A DNA stretch of 64,000 nt, taken from contig NZ_CP135438.1 of assembly GCF_032341995.1 (NCBI RefSeq), positions 1,426,001 through 1,490,000 of the forward strand, given 5' to 3'. The notes below the pieces were generated by a model. That model was given only the letters and a program-made list of their open reading frames with translations, was not told the DNA's origin and did not search any database. Shown here piece by piece: positions 7,715-16,549 of this stretch; the stretch's first letter is position 1; each line of letters starts with the position of its first letter. The DNA comes from Domibacillus sp. DTU_2020_1001157_1_SI_ALB_TIR_016. Lineage in GTDB: Bacteria > Bacillota > Bacilli > Bacillales > Domibacillaceae. The position numbers were made by a program, and so were the translations under genes.

Positions 7715-9061
7715 TTGGAGAGTTTTGAGCAAATCGTCGCTTCGCTGTCAGGATGGATCTGGGGAGTGCCAATGATTATTTTATTATTAGGATGCGGCCT
7801 GATTTTAAATGTCCGGATTGGTTTTTTTCAGTTCCGGTACTTCCCTCACATTATGAAGCAGACATTTGGCAAAATGTTCTCAAAAGGAGATGCACCCGGC
7901 TCTGTTACGCCTTTTCAGGCTTCTACGTCTGCCCTGGCTTCCACAGTCGGAGCGGCCAATATTGTCGGAGTACCTCTTGCGATTGGGCTGGGCGGGCCTG
8001 GAGCCGTTTTTTGGATGTGGCTCGTTGCGCTTATCGGCATGGGAACCAAATATTCAGAAGTGGTTCTCGGATTAAAGTACCGTACAAAAAATGAGGCCGG
8101 CGAGTGGAGCGGCGGGCCTATGCATTATATTGAAAAGGGACTCGGCTGGAAATCGGTCGCCACCTTTTTTGCTTTTTTTCTTATGCTTGAAGTGATTGCA
8201 AGTACGATGGTCCAATCTAATTCCCTGTCTATCACCGTCGAATCTTCCTTCGGTATTCCGCCGCTGGCAACAGGGATTGTGGTCTTGCTGGCTGTTGGCA
8301 TCGTAACCTATGGAGGCATTAAACGAATCGGTTCTGTTACCGAAAAGTTTGTGCCGATCATGGTCGTTCTGTATTTAATTTGCTCAGGGCTTGTGCTGGC
8401 TGGAAATCTGTCTGAAATCCCAACAGCCTTTGGCTTAATTTTCTATCACGCTTTTACGCCTATTTCGGCTGCCGGAGGCTTTGCAGGTGCGAGTGTAGCT
8501 GCTGCTATTCGCTGGGGGCTTGCCCGCGGTATTTACTCAAATGAAGCAGGCATGGGAACAGCGCCTATCGCCCATTCAACGGCTATGAACGATCATCCAG
8601 CCAAACAGGGCTTATGGGGCGTGTTCGAAGTGCTGGTGGATACCATTATTGTCTGTACATCAACTGCACTCGTCGTATTAACATCAGGTGCCTGGAAAGA
8701 AGTCGAAGCGAATGACGCTTCGACGATGGTGATCGAAGCATTTGCCACCGTTGTCGGTCATGGGGCTGCCGGTGTAATTCTTTCCATTTCTTTATTCTTT
8801 TTCGTATTATCTACCGTACTGGTAGTGGTTTTTTATGGAGAAAAACAGGCGGAATATTTATTTGGGATTCAGTTTTCCAAGCTGATGCGCATTGTTTACT
8901 TAGCGGCTATTTTAGCCGGAGCCGTCGGGGCTCTTGAGTTTATCTGGCAGTTCCTTGATTTAATGCTGGCATTGATTATTGTGCCAAATGTAATTGCCCT
9001 CGTGTTCTTAAGCAAAGAAGTTCGTGAAATAACAAAAGATTACATTAAAAAATATATTTAG
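7715..9061 (+). CDS. Alanine/glycine:cation symporter (AGCS family)
   Basis: A membrane protein of 448 residues with about 10-11 hydrophobic spans. It has family features such as GPGAVFWMWLVALIGMGTK near residue 100, GGPMHYIEKGLGWK near 137 and ARGIYSNEAGMGTAPIAHST near 270. AGCS carriers bring in alanine, glycine or D-alanine with Na+ or H+. The start is TTG at 7715 with GAGGAGG 8 nt upstream. The gene follows the GNAT gene on the same strand and is followed after 49 bp by the SIR2 gene without a terminator, so all three may share a transcript. In this setting it might supply or move an amino acid used by the neighbouring ligase; that link is inference. Confidence 0.92.
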   Translation: MESFEQIVASLSGWIWGVPMIILLLGCGLILNVRIGFFQFRYFPHIMKQTFGKMFSKGDAPGSVTPFQASTSALASTVGAANIVGVPLAIGLGGPGAVFWMWLVALIGMGTKYSEVVLGLKYRTKNEAGEWSGGPMHYIEKGLGWKSVATFFAFFLMLEVIASTMVQSNSLSITVESSFGIPPLATGIVVLLAVGIVTYGGIKRIGSVTEKFVPIMVVLYLICSGLVLAGNLSEIPTAFGLIFYHAFTPISAAGGFAGASVAAAIRWGLARGIYSNEAGMGTAPIAHSTAMNDHPAKQGLWGVFEVLVDTIIVCTSTALVVLTSGAWKEVEANDASTMVIEAFATVVGHGAAGVILSISLFFFVLSTVLVVVFYGEKQAEYLFGIQFSKLMRIVYLAAILAGAVGALEFIWQFLDLMLALIIVPNVIALVFLSKEVREITKDYIKKYI

Positions 9062-9110
9062 GGGAAAAGCTAAAGTAACCCTGCTTGTCAGCAGAAAGGA
9101 GCCGTCAGAA

Positions 9111-9929
9111 TTGATAGAGGAGTTAGCCGCTGCAATCAAAAAGAAAAAAGCCATTTTGTTTGCCGGATCTGGCGTCTCTAAAAATTTGGGACTGCCGGAT
9201 TACTCAGAAATGATTCATCAAATTGCTGAAAATTTCGGTTATAACCCAGACGAGTTTACAGCATGGGGTAACAATGACTTTTTAACGCTGGCTGAGTATT
9301 ATTGTTTAGAAAAAGGGTCACTCGGTGAACTGCGCAGCTGGATGGACCGAAAATGGCATAATCCGAAGATTGAGCTTGAACACTCGGAGATCCATCGAAT
9401 GCTGATTGAATTGAATTTCCCCTTAATTTATACAACCAATTTCGACCGCTGGCTTGAAGAGGCACATGACTTTTATGGAAAGCCGTACACGAAAATCACC
9501 AATGTTGCGGATATTACTCAAATTGAGGAAGGAAAAACGCAGATTGTCAAATTTCATGGTGACTTTGACGATGACTCCTCTATTGTGTTAACGGAATCCA
9601 GTTTTTTTAAGAGGCTGGATTTTGAAACATCCCTGGATATTAAGCTCCGTTCAGACTCATTAGAGAAATCTTTGCTTTTTATCGGGTACAGCCTTTCGGA
9701 TATTAATATCCGCTATATGCTTTATAAGTTGCATAATCAGTGGAAAATTTCTAAATACGAACATTTAAGGCCAAAATCGTACATCTTGCTGAATGAACGA
9801 AATCCTATTAAAGAAACAATCCTAAAAGAAAGAGGGATTACCCCGATCATTTATGAAAATGAAAATCCCGGAAAATCTCTTCATGCTTTTTTAACGGATT
9901 TACTCAAACTTGCCCGAGAAGAAGCGTAA
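9111..9929 (+). CDS. SIR2-like NAD-binding domain protein
   Basis: A protein of 272 residues made of one SIR2_2-type domain. Visible motifs are ILFAGSGVSKNLGLP (NAD-binding glycine loop), LIYTTNFDRWLE (the TTNFD motif), QIVKFHGDFDD (catalytic-type His) and LLFIGYSLSDINIRY near the end. This set is typical of bacterial SIR2-like proteins, many of which degrade NAD+ in anti-phage systems such as Thoeris ThsA, DSR and pAgo-associated SIR2. It lacks the Cys zinc ribbon of deacetylase sirtuins. No effector-partner domain is fused. The TTG start has AAAGGAG upstream. It lies 49 bp after the symporter and ends at a strong terminator. A defence role is possible but the partner is not obvious. Confidence 0.85.
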   Translation: MIEELAAAIKKKKAILFAGSGVSKNLGLPDYSEMIHQIAENFGYNPDEFTAWGNNDFLTLAEYYCLEKGSLGELRSWMDRKWHNPKIELEHSEIHRMLIELNFPLIYTTNFDRWLEEAHDFYGKPYTKITNVADITQIEEGKTQIVKFHGDFDDDSSIVLTESSFFKRLDFETSLDIKLRSDSLEKSLLFIGYSLSDINIRYMLYKLHNQWKISKYEHLRPKSYILLNERNPIKETILKERGITPIIYENENPGKSLHAFLTDLLKLAREEA

Positions 9930-9935
9930 ATAAAG

Positions 9936-9974
9936 AAAGCGCCGCTTGCTGCCCATTCAGAAGCGGCGCTTTTC
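9936..9974. terminator. Bidirectional terminator between sir2-like gene and thrZ
   Basis: Stem GCGCCGCTT / AAGCGGCGC with T-rich tracts on both sides. It serves the plus-strand SIR2 gene and the minus-strand thrZ. Confidence 0.85.
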
Positions 9975-10002
9975 TCTTGTGAACCCGTGGAAATAAAACC
10001 AG

Positions 10003-11937
10003 TTATACTCCGTCCACAGCGTTCAGACTTCGTTTTTTCACCACTTCTTTTATCTCATCTACAAATGTATCTATCCTTCTTTGAGACGCGTCCCTTTGCC
10101 CGTAACGCCGTACATTGACCGTTTGACTGGCACACTCTTCATCTCCTACTACTAATGTATACGGTATTTTCTTCATTTGCGCTTCTCTTATTTTATAGCC
10201 GAGTTTTTCTTCCCGAGCATCCCATTCCGCCCGTATACCGGCCTGCTGTAATTGCTGCATGATTTCTTCGGCATATGTTTGATGAACATCATTCGAGACA
10301 GCGATCACTTTCACCTGTACAGGCGCGAGCCAAACAGGAAACGCTCCAGCAAAATGTTCGACTAAAATGCCAAGAAACCGGTCAAGAGACCCGAAAACAG
10401 CTCGGTGAATGACAACCGGCCGGACTTTTTGGTTTTGTTCATCTATATAGGATAGATCAAATTTTTCAGGCATTTGAAAATCCAGCTGTACCGTTGCGCA
10501 TTGGTGGCTTCTTCTTAAAGCGTCTTTAATATGAATATCGATTTTAGGTCCATAAAAAGCGCCATCCCCTTCATTCACCCGGTATTCCTGTCCAAGTTTA
10601 TCTAAAACCCTCTTTAACGCCCCTTCCGCCTGATCCCATAATTCGCGGCTGCCCATCGAATCGGCCGGTCTTGTGGAAAGCTCTATTTCATATGGAAAGC
10701 CAAAGACACTGTATACATAATCAATTAATTCCAAGGCAGAGGCGATCTCGTCTTCGATTTGGTCCGGCCTTACAAAGATGTGGGCATCATCCTGGCAGAA
10801 TGTGCGGACCCGCAGCATTCCATTGAGAGCTCCGCTGAATTCATGGCGGTGTACCTGCCCAAACTCGGCCATACGAATCGGCAGATCGCGGTACGAACGG
10901 AGTTTATCTTTAAAAATAAGCATATGCCCCGGGCAGTTCATCGGCTTCAGAGCAAAACGCTGCTGGTCAACCTGTGAAAAATACATATTGTCTTTATAAT
11001 GGTCCCAGTGACCAGACCGTTCCCAAAGCCCCTGATTCATCATAGTCGGTGTCCGTACTTCCTGATACCGATGCTTAAATTGAAGCTCCCGCAGAAAAGA
11101 TTCAAGCTCGTTCCGGATGATTTGTCCGTTCGCTAAATAAAAAGGCATACCCGGCGCTTCTTCCGAGAACATAAACAGCTCTAACTCATTGCCAAGCTTC
11201 CGGTGATTTCGGTTTTGTGCTTTCTCCAGAAAATGAAAATAGTCATCCAGTTCTTTCTTTGAGGCAAAAGCAGCCCCATAAACGCGCTGAAGCATTTGGT
11301 TGCGGCTGTCACCGCGCCAGTATGCACCGGATACATGTGTCAGTTTAAAAGCCTTTAAAAAGCGCGTAGACGGTAAATGCGGGCCCCGGCACAAATCAAC
11401 GAACTCTCCCTGACGGTAAGCCGTGATTTTTTCTTCCGGCGGAATACGCTCTAGCAGCTCCAGCTTTAATGGATCATCCTTAAAATATTCTTCCGCTTCC
11501 TGCCGTGTCCATTCCTCGCGGCGGATCTCCAGGTTTTCGGCAATGATTCGATTCATTTCTTTTTCAATTCTTTTTAAATCATCAGGGTTTAACGGCTGAT
11601 CGATGTTTATGTCATAATAAAAGCCGTTTTCAATAACCGGCCCCACGCCTAAGTGAACGGATCCATACAATCGTTTTACGGCCTGTGCCAGTACGTGGGC
11701 GGCTGTATGGCGCATCACACCTGTTCCCTCTTTTGATTGGAGATCAAATAATACAATACTGGCGGATTCGTCAATGCTTCGTTTCATATCCCAGAGAACA
11801 CCGTTTACCATTCCGGCTGCTGATCTCTTTTTTAAACCCGGACTGATCGACTGGGCAATCTCTTCTAGAGTGATCCCCTGTAAAAAGCTTTTTGTCTCCC
11901 CGTTTGGAAATGTAATCATAATGTTTTTTTGATTCAT
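10003..11937 (-). CDS. thrZ: Threonyl-tRNA synthetase, ThrZ type
   Basis: A cytoplasmic class II aminoacyl-tRNA synthetase of 644 residues. In order it shows the TGS domain (about 1-62), the editing/SAD domain with HTAAHVLAQAVKRLYG and CRGPHLPST, the catalytic core (PMNCPGHMLIF, RMAEFGQVHRHE, VRTFCQDDAHIF) and the anticodon-binding domain from about 535. Segments such as MFSEEAPGMPFYLANGQIIR match the B. subtilis ThrZ paralogue better than ThrS as I recall them. The start ATG at 11937 has AAAGGAG 9 nt upstream; a longer frame to 12036 would run into the leader. Three tandem T-boxes precede it, as described for B. subtilis thrZ. The main thrS would be expected elsewhere. Confidence 0.93.
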   Translation of the reverse strand: MNQKNIMITFPNGETKSFLQGITLEEIAQSISPGLKKRSAAGMVNGVLWDMKRSIDESASIVLFDLQSKEGTGVMRHTAAHVLAQAVKRLYGSVHLGVGPVIENGFYYDINIDQPLNPDDLKRIEKEMNRIIAENLEIRREEWTRQEAEEYFKDDPLKLELLERIPPEEKITAYRQGEFVDLCRGPHLPSTRFLKAFKLTHVSGAYWRGDSRNQMLQRVYGAAFASKKELDDYFHFLEKAQNRNHRKLGNELELFMFSEEAPGMPFYLANGQIIRNELESFLRELQFKHRYQEVRTPTMMNQGLWERSGHWDHYKDNMYFSQVDQQRFALKPMNCPGHMLIFKDKLRSYRDLPIRMAEFGQVHRHEFSGALNGMLRVRTFCQDDAHIFVRPDQIEDEIASALELIDYVYSVFGFPYEIELSTRPADSMGSRELWDQAEGALKRVLDKLGQEYRVNEGDGAFYGPKIDIHIKDALRRSHQCATVQLDFQMPEKFDLSYIDEQNQKVRPVVIHRAVFGSLDRFLGILVEHFAGAFPVWLAPVQVKVIAVSNDVHQTYAEEIMQQLQQAGIRAEWDAREEKLGYKIREAQMKKIPYTLVVGDEECASQTVNVRRYGQRDASQRRIDTFVDEIKEVVKKRSLNAVDGV

Positions 11938-11964
11938 AAGAAAGCACTCCTTTAATGATTGTTT

Positions 11965-12220
11965 ATATAAAAAAACACACCCGTCCCTAAGAAGGGACGA
12001 GTGTGTTTTTCCTCGTGGTTCCACCCAAATTCCCACTGCTGAAAAAAGCAGCGGCTTCAGTCAGTTTTATCGCACTGCTGCGGTACCGGTTCGCCAGTAC
12101 AGCTCTAAGGCGGTAAATGATTTTTCTGCGCTGGGAAGCTTTCAGCCTTGGCTTCCCTCTCTGTGAGCCGGTCGAAATCACTCATGTCCTTGTCGTCGCT
12201 TATTTCTTTATGCCTTAAAA
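11965..12220 (-). promoter_or_regulatory. Threonine T-box riboswitch, copy 3 (nearest thrZ)
   Basis: On the minus strand the unit runs stem I, specifier ACC (12114-12112, threonine), T-box TGGGTGGAACCACG (12027-12014) and a terminator stem (11970-12010) with a T-run. Uncharged tRNA-Thr would stabilise the antiterminator and allow thrZ transcription. Confidence 0.9.
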
Positions 12221-12472
12221 AACAAAAAAACACACGCATCCCTCAAAAGGGACGAGTGTGCTTACCCGTGGTTCCACCCAAATTCCCACTGCTAAAAAGC
12301 AGCGGCTTCAGTCAGTTTTATCGCACTGCTGCGGTACCGGTTCACCGGTACAGCTCCAAGGCGGTAAATGTATTTTCAGCGCTGGGAAGCTTTCAGCCTC
12401 GGCTTCCCTCTCTGTGAGCCGGTCAAATACATTCATGTCCTTGTCGTCGCTTATTTCTTTATGCCTTAAAAA
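12221..12472 (-). promoter_or_regulatory. Threonine T-box riboswitch, copy 2
   Basis: Same layout as copy 3: specifier ACC at 12365-12363, T-box TGGGTGGAACCACG at 12280-12267, and its own terminator stem (12231-12260). It is a close tandem copy with a period of about 253 bp. Confidence 0.9.
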
Positions 12473-12720
12473 AACAAAAAAAAACACACTCATCCCTAAG
12501 AAGGGACGAGTGTGTTTACCCGTGGTTCCACCCAAATTCCCACTGCTCAAAAAGCAATGGCTTCAGTCAGTTTTATCGCACTGCTGCGGTACCGGTTCGC
12601 CAGTACGGCTCCAAGGCGGTAAGTGATTTTTCTGCGCTGGGAAGCTTTCAGCCTTGGCCTCCCTCTCTGTGAGCCGGTCAAAATCACTCATGTCCTTGTC
12701 ATTGCCTGTATAGACTACAA
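12473..12720 (-). promoter_or_regulatory. Threonine T-box riboswitch, copy 1 (promoter-proximal)
   Basis: Specifier ACC at 12620-12618, T-box at 12534-12521, terminator stem 12485-12514 with a T-run. The 12721-12875 stretch upstream should hold the promoter; I could not fix its -35/-10 with confidence. Confidence 0.88.
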
Positions 12721-12875
12721 CACTTCATGTTATTTAATCGGGGATTAAAACCAGCCTGCCTTACAAGAGATGAAGATGTATAACATGCAAATGACAGATG
12801 GCTAGTAAGATATTACAGCCACTTTATCATTTCCTTAATTGGAAATCAAGTGCCAAAAATAAAAAAGCTTTAATA

Positions 12876-13733
12876 TTATACGGCTGTCAAAGCCTTCTCA
12901 TTTTCAGCAGTATTCAAGGATAGTTCATGAAGAGTGATTTCAGGGCGGCTCCCCACTCTTATGTTAATAGAGGTTTGTCCCAATCCTTCACTTATATAAA
13001 GAGGTTTTTCATGATAATAGTGCAGCCCTTTAATCATATCCATCCGCATCATCGTGCGTCCCAGTTTTGCAAGATGGTACGGCTTGGGCCAGTAAATTTG
13101 ACCGCCATGAAAATGGCCAGCCAAAAGATAATGGTATGCGTAACTCTCCATACCAAGAACAATGTTTGGATCATGAGTTAAAACAAGGCGGTATCCTTCT
13201 TTGACATTCGAAAATGATGCCTGCAAATCGCTTTTCTTTGTATGAAAGTCGTCCACTCCAATAATGTTGAGAGGTTTTCCTTCCACCAAAATGGTTTCAT
13301 GTGCATTTTGAAGTGTTTTACAGCCGTGCTTTTCCAATACATTTTTTAAAGAGTTAAAATCCGTTTTGCTTAAACGATAATCATGGTTTCCAAATACAGC
13401 ATACATACCATATTGAGGATTCAAGCGGTTCAACATATCTAAATAGGGAATTAATCGAGGGATGCTTCGTTTTTTATCTAAAAAGTCTCCGGTGAGGGCA
13501 ATAAGGTCTATTCTCTCGCCTGCCAGTTTGTTATAAAGCTGCTCAGGGGAAATAGAAATATTCTCAAGGTGCATATCTGAAATGTGTAATATAGCGAGAG
13601 AGCTGGTTGAGTCAATGGAATCTATTGAAGACAAGTGAATTTTTTTAAACGCCACTTCATGTGTATTCTTATAAGCCTTATAAAAGAGGATCAGCGAAAC
13701 GATAAACAATACAAACAACAACAACAATTTCAT
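12876..13733 (-). CDS. Membrane-anchored metallophosphoesterase (YkuE/YpbG-like)
   Basis: A protein of 285 residues. An N-terminal membrane anchor (about 2-20) is followed by a calcineurin-like phosphoesterase domain. All dimetal motifs are present: ILHISDMHLEN (DxH), LIALTGDFLD (GDxxD), YAVFGNHDYR (GNHD), LVLTHDPNI (His) and LLAGHFHGGQI (GHxH). Related Bacillus proteins act on phospholipid- or nucleotide-linked phosphoesters outside the membrane; the substrate here is unknown. The ATG start has GGAGGTG 7 nt upstream. It stands alone between the thrZ leader and a methyltransferase gene. Confidence 0.88.
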   Translation of the reverse strand: MKLLLLFVLFIVSLILFYKAYKNTHEVAFKKIHLSSIDSIDSTSSLAILHISDMHLENISISPEQLYNKLAGERIDLIALTGDFLDKKRSIPRLIPYLDMLNRLNPQYGMYAVFGNHDYRLSKTDFNSLKNVLEKHGCKTLQNAHETILVEGKPLNIIGVDDFHTKKSDLQASFSNVKEGYRLVLTHDPNIVLGMESYAYHYLLAGHFHGGQIYWPKPYHLAKLGRTMMRMDMIKGLHYYHEKPLYISEGLGQTSINIRVGSRPEITLHELSLNTAENEKALTAV

Positions 13734-13952
13734 TCTATTTCACCTCCGCCTATCATTATAGAGGAATTTAGAATGAACTTTTACCGGTAATTCATGGGCT
13801 TTTTTAATAATGTGAAGATGTTAGTGTAAAAGAATCGTTATATAACAGTTCAGCTTGCTTAACTGTTCATAAAAAGAAGCGTTTATGTGAATCGCCGGGA
13901 ATCAAGCAGGAGAACTGCAGATGAAGCCTATTTCCACTAAGGCTTCTAAACA

Positions 13953-14531
13953 TTAGAGAAACGCTGTAAAGTACAATTCGTTATAAAGAAAGCATTTTTT
14001 AAACCTGCTGATCACATTGTAGCGAAAATGTTCCTTTGTGAAATAATCAAGATACTGTTCTTCCTTTTGAATATAATCCCCTTTATCGTTGGTTTTCATA
14101 AACCAATTACAGATCGGAGATGCATCACATAAGTAAGGTTCAATGACCACTACTTTTCCATTCGGTCTTAAAATGCGTTTGAATTCTTTGATGTAATGTC
14201 GAACCATGTCTGGCGGAATATGATGCAGAACCGCAATAATCAAAATGACATCAAAGCTGTTTTCTTCCACAGGGAGTTCATTGCCGCTAAATGCTTCAAA
14301 TTGATAAGCCGCATACAGCCTTTTGGCAAAGTCAATCCTATTTGTATCAGGATCTATCCCAACGTAATAATCAGGTGAACATAACATGCAGTTCGCACCT
14401 GTACCCGCTCCGAAGTCCAGCACTTTCTGCCCCGTTAAATCAAAGTGCCGTTGAATGTTATTTTGAATATAAATTTTTGTAAACCATTTTGGCCGAACCA
14501 GTGAGTGATAAATTTTAGGGGATAATTGCAC
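13953..14531 (-). CDS. Class I SAM-dependent methyltransferase
   Basis: A cytoplasmic protein of 192 residues with a Methyltransf_11-type fold. Motif I is VLDFGAGTGANCMLC (SAM-binding glycine loop), the acidic end of strand 2 is YYVGIDPDTNRID, and motif IV/post-IV is FDVILIIAVLHHIPPD followed by LRPNGKVVVIEPYL. The C-terminal part (QKEEQYLDYFTKEHFR) probably forms the substrate side. Small-molecule methylation is likely but the acceptor is unknown. No ribosome site stands out before the ATG. The gene is isolated, with AT-rich spacers on both sides. Confidence 0.82.
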   Translation of the reverse strand: MQLSPKIYHSLVRPKWFTKIYIQNNIQRHFDLTGQKVLDFGAGTGANCMLCSPDYYVGIDPDTNRIDFAKRLYAAYQFEAFSGNELPVEENSFDVILIIAVLHHIPPDMVRHYIKEFKRILRPNGKVVVIEPYLCDASPICNWFMKTNDKGDYIQKEEQYLDYFTKEHFRYNVISRFKKCFLYNELYFTAFL

Positions 14532-14825
14532 TTAAAACACCTGCACTTTTTTGGATTCACGTTCAATTTTTTTTGATTTCGTTCCACAGTATAAAAAACA
14601 ATACACACAACATTCATTTCTAAAAAATCCAAAGGGTTAGTTTAAAAAGTACAAGGTGATTTTCCTAACCGCCTGATGGGTCGTTATTAGATTGGGGAAA
14701 AAACCTTATTTTTATGTTTTTTAAAATCATCCATCTCATGCAGAAAATAATATCTAGAATAATGAGCCTTCTTTTTCACATACTACAAATGGTCTTTTTC
14801 AATGAATCGTAAGGAGATGAGAGAC

Positions 14826-15326
14826 GTGAATAATCGAAATGGCATGTTTAAATCGGTCTTGCCCATAGCTGCAACAGGTGTCGCTATCCTTGGCATCGTT
14901 AGAGGAATACGCAGCAGGTCTTTCCAGCCCTTTTTCCAAACCATTTTAAGTTCTTTAATGGGAGCGGCTCCACAAGCTGCACAAGGAATGATGGGCGGAC
15001 AATTGGGGAAAAGTTTGGCACAGCCTCTTCAAGGAATGATGAATAGCCAAGGTGCTCAACAACAGCCAGCTAATCAACAAAACCCGCAGGCTGCGCAAGG
15101 TATGACAGGTGGACAAACTGGGCAAAACATGACACAGCCTCTCCAGGGGATGATGAATAATCAAGGCGCTCAACAGCAGCCAGTCAGTCAACAAAACCCA
15201 CAGGCTTCTCAAGGAATGATGGGTGGACAAACTGGCCAAAACATGACACAGTCTCCTCAGGGAACAATGAACACCCAAGGCTTCCGGCAGCAAGCTGCAA
15301 TTCCAAAAAATTCGGCCCGTCAATGA
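14826..15326 (+). CDS. Glutamine/glycine/methionine-rich repeat protein
   Basis: A protein of 166 residues of unknown function. After a hydrophobic N-terminal stretch (VLPIAATGVAILGIVRGI, about residues 9-26, a possible membrane anchor), it holds about three repeats of roughly 40 residues built on GMMGGQTGQNMTQPLQGMMN and QGAQQQPVSQQNPQA. The composition (Gln, Gly, Met, Asn) suggests a disordered or surface/spore-coat-like protein. The start is GTG at 14826, 9 nt after AAGGAG; an in-frame ATG at 14802 lies before that site. After the stop, another frame (15327-15400) also reads like protein, so a frameshift near the C-terminus is possible. Confidence 0.7.
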   Translation: MNNRNGMFKSVLPIAATGVAILGIVRGIRSRSFQPFFQTILSSLMGAAPQAAQGMMGGQLGKSLAQPLQGMMNSQGAQQQPANQQNPQAAQGMTGGQTGQNMTQPLQGMMNNQGAQQQPVSQQNPQASQGMMGGQTGQNMTQSPQGTMNTQGFRQQAAIPKNSARQ

Positions 15327-15404
15327 ACAAATAGAACAGACATTTAAACATACCGACAGCGTACATGATGGAGAATACAACGATGATGGCAAGAAAAGAC
15401 ATAT

Positions 15405-15435
15405 AGCCCCGGCGGGAGAACCAGGGCTTTTTTTG
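15405..15435 (+). terminator. Terminator after the repeat protein
   Basis: Stem AGCCC / GGGCT followed by TTTTTTT. It lies between convergent genes. Confidence 0.65.
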
Positions 15436-16236
15436 TTATCTATTTTCATGACGAATCTGGGGATTCAAACCGACTTTCCGGGCGATTACATTCCGGCCGG
15501 CTTCTGCCGCTTCTCTGCTTAGGAAGGTGCCTGTCCATACCCTCTTGTCTTTCGAGAATGTGTGAAAACCAGTTGCTTTTTTGATTGTATCCGCCGCCGC
15601 TTCTGCGCTTTCGTCAGTTGAGAACGTACCGGTGAAAATCCGGTATGTGCCTGGTGTAGAAGCCACTGTAATGGTATTGAGAAAAAATGCTAATGTTTTG
15701 TCGCTGTTTAACCGGCTTAAATCAACAGGCCCAGAAACACCTGCAAGACGGCCATTATCTGTATATTGCCACAAGTCACAAGAATAATCCGGCTTTTGGC
15801 TGCTATAGCGGGGAAGCCAGACAAAGTCCGCATCTACCTGATCGGCACCAAATGCCCTATATGTATGATGACCTGTATACAGCCCCACTTTTTTTGCGCC
15901 CAGGCGGCGTAATTCATCGAGATAAGCCTGCGTGCCCGCGCTTATATCCTCCATCGTTTTTACTTCAACGTCCGCTATCCAAAAGAAAGCGTTTTTATCG
16001 CCTCGGTTCCAAAAATCCTGCGCTTCCTTTTTCGCATCGTCTATAGAAACAAATCGGCAAAATGCGTAATTGCCAAATGGAATGTTATTTGCTTTGCAGC
16101 CAGCCGCATTTTGGGAATAGGTTCGGTCCTGAATACTCGAGCCATCCTGCACCCGAAGAATCGCCAAATCCAGTTCTTTTGCTGCAGCTGCCCAGTTAAT
16201 ACTGCCTTGATGATGAGATACATCGACAATTTTCAT
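15436..16236 (-). CDS. GH25 lysozyme with C-terminal SPOR domain
   Basis: A protein of 266 residues. The glycoside hydrolase family 25 domain (about 1-185) shows [15 protein letters not shown] at the start, AILRVQDG, and the catalytic acidic pair in [11 protein letters not shown], and ends at DLWQYTDNG. Residues about 195-262 form a SPOR domain ([20 protein letters not shown], then [17 protein letters not shown]), which binds denuded glycan strands. The enzyme cleaves the MurNAc-GlcNAc bond of peptidoglycan. There is no signal peptide, as in phage endolysins, so it may act in the mother cell or be released by lysis. The start is ATG at 16236 with AAAGGCGG about 8 nt before it. No holin gene is next to it. 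Confidence 0.88.
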   Translation of the reverse strand: MKIVDVSHHQGSINWAAAAKELDLAILRVQDGSSIQDRTYSQNAAGCKANNIPFGNYAFCRFVSIDDAKKEAQDFWNRGDKNAFFWIADVEVKTMEDISAGTQAYLDELRRLGAKKVGLYTGHHTYRAFGADQVDADFVWLPRYSSQKPDYSCDLWQYTDNGRLAGVSGPVDLSRLNSDKTLAFFLNTITVASTPGTYRIFTGTFSTDESAEAAADTIKKATGFHTFSKDKRVWTGTFLSREAAEAGRNVIARKVGLNPQIRHENR

Positions 16237-16549
16237 CGAGTTTTACCGCCTTTCTTGATTAATTATACGCTGCTCTTCCAGCTGTCCGAACCCCTCATAG
16301 AACACTTGTAATGTAATAAAAACTTAAAAAGCCTGGTGATACTCTTATTATGCACGCTCTCGCAAGTACCGCATACTTTCAAACTACTAAGGGTTAGGTT
16401 TACTCATTCGTATGCGTAAAAAGGCGGAAATAACGTGAAAATCAAGACTACATGCAGGCATATATGATACATTTCAAATGTGTGTACATTGGGAGTCATT
16501 TTCATAAAATATTTTTGCGGGAAGCTTATATAAATACAGGAGGAACAGT
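16237..16549. other. Intergenic region, no gene seen
   Basis: Divergent promoter space for the lysozyme and the 127-residue gene. I see no RNA gene or repeat; only AT-rich promoter-like sequence. Confidence 0.5.

Noticed and set aside
11938..12036. N-terminal extension of thrZ to 12036
   Set aside because: It would translate the terminator and T-box word of the leader; the ATG at 11937 has a good ribosome site.
12148..12626. Open frames of 80-122 codons across the region upstream of thrZ
   Set aside because: They are translations of the repeated T-box units, which explain the repeats fully.
11965..12720. Tandem repeats considered as a CRISPR array
   Set aside because: The period is about 253 bp with whole-unit similarity and T-box motifs; there are no short repeats with unique spacers. 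No CRISPR array was seen anywhere in the window.
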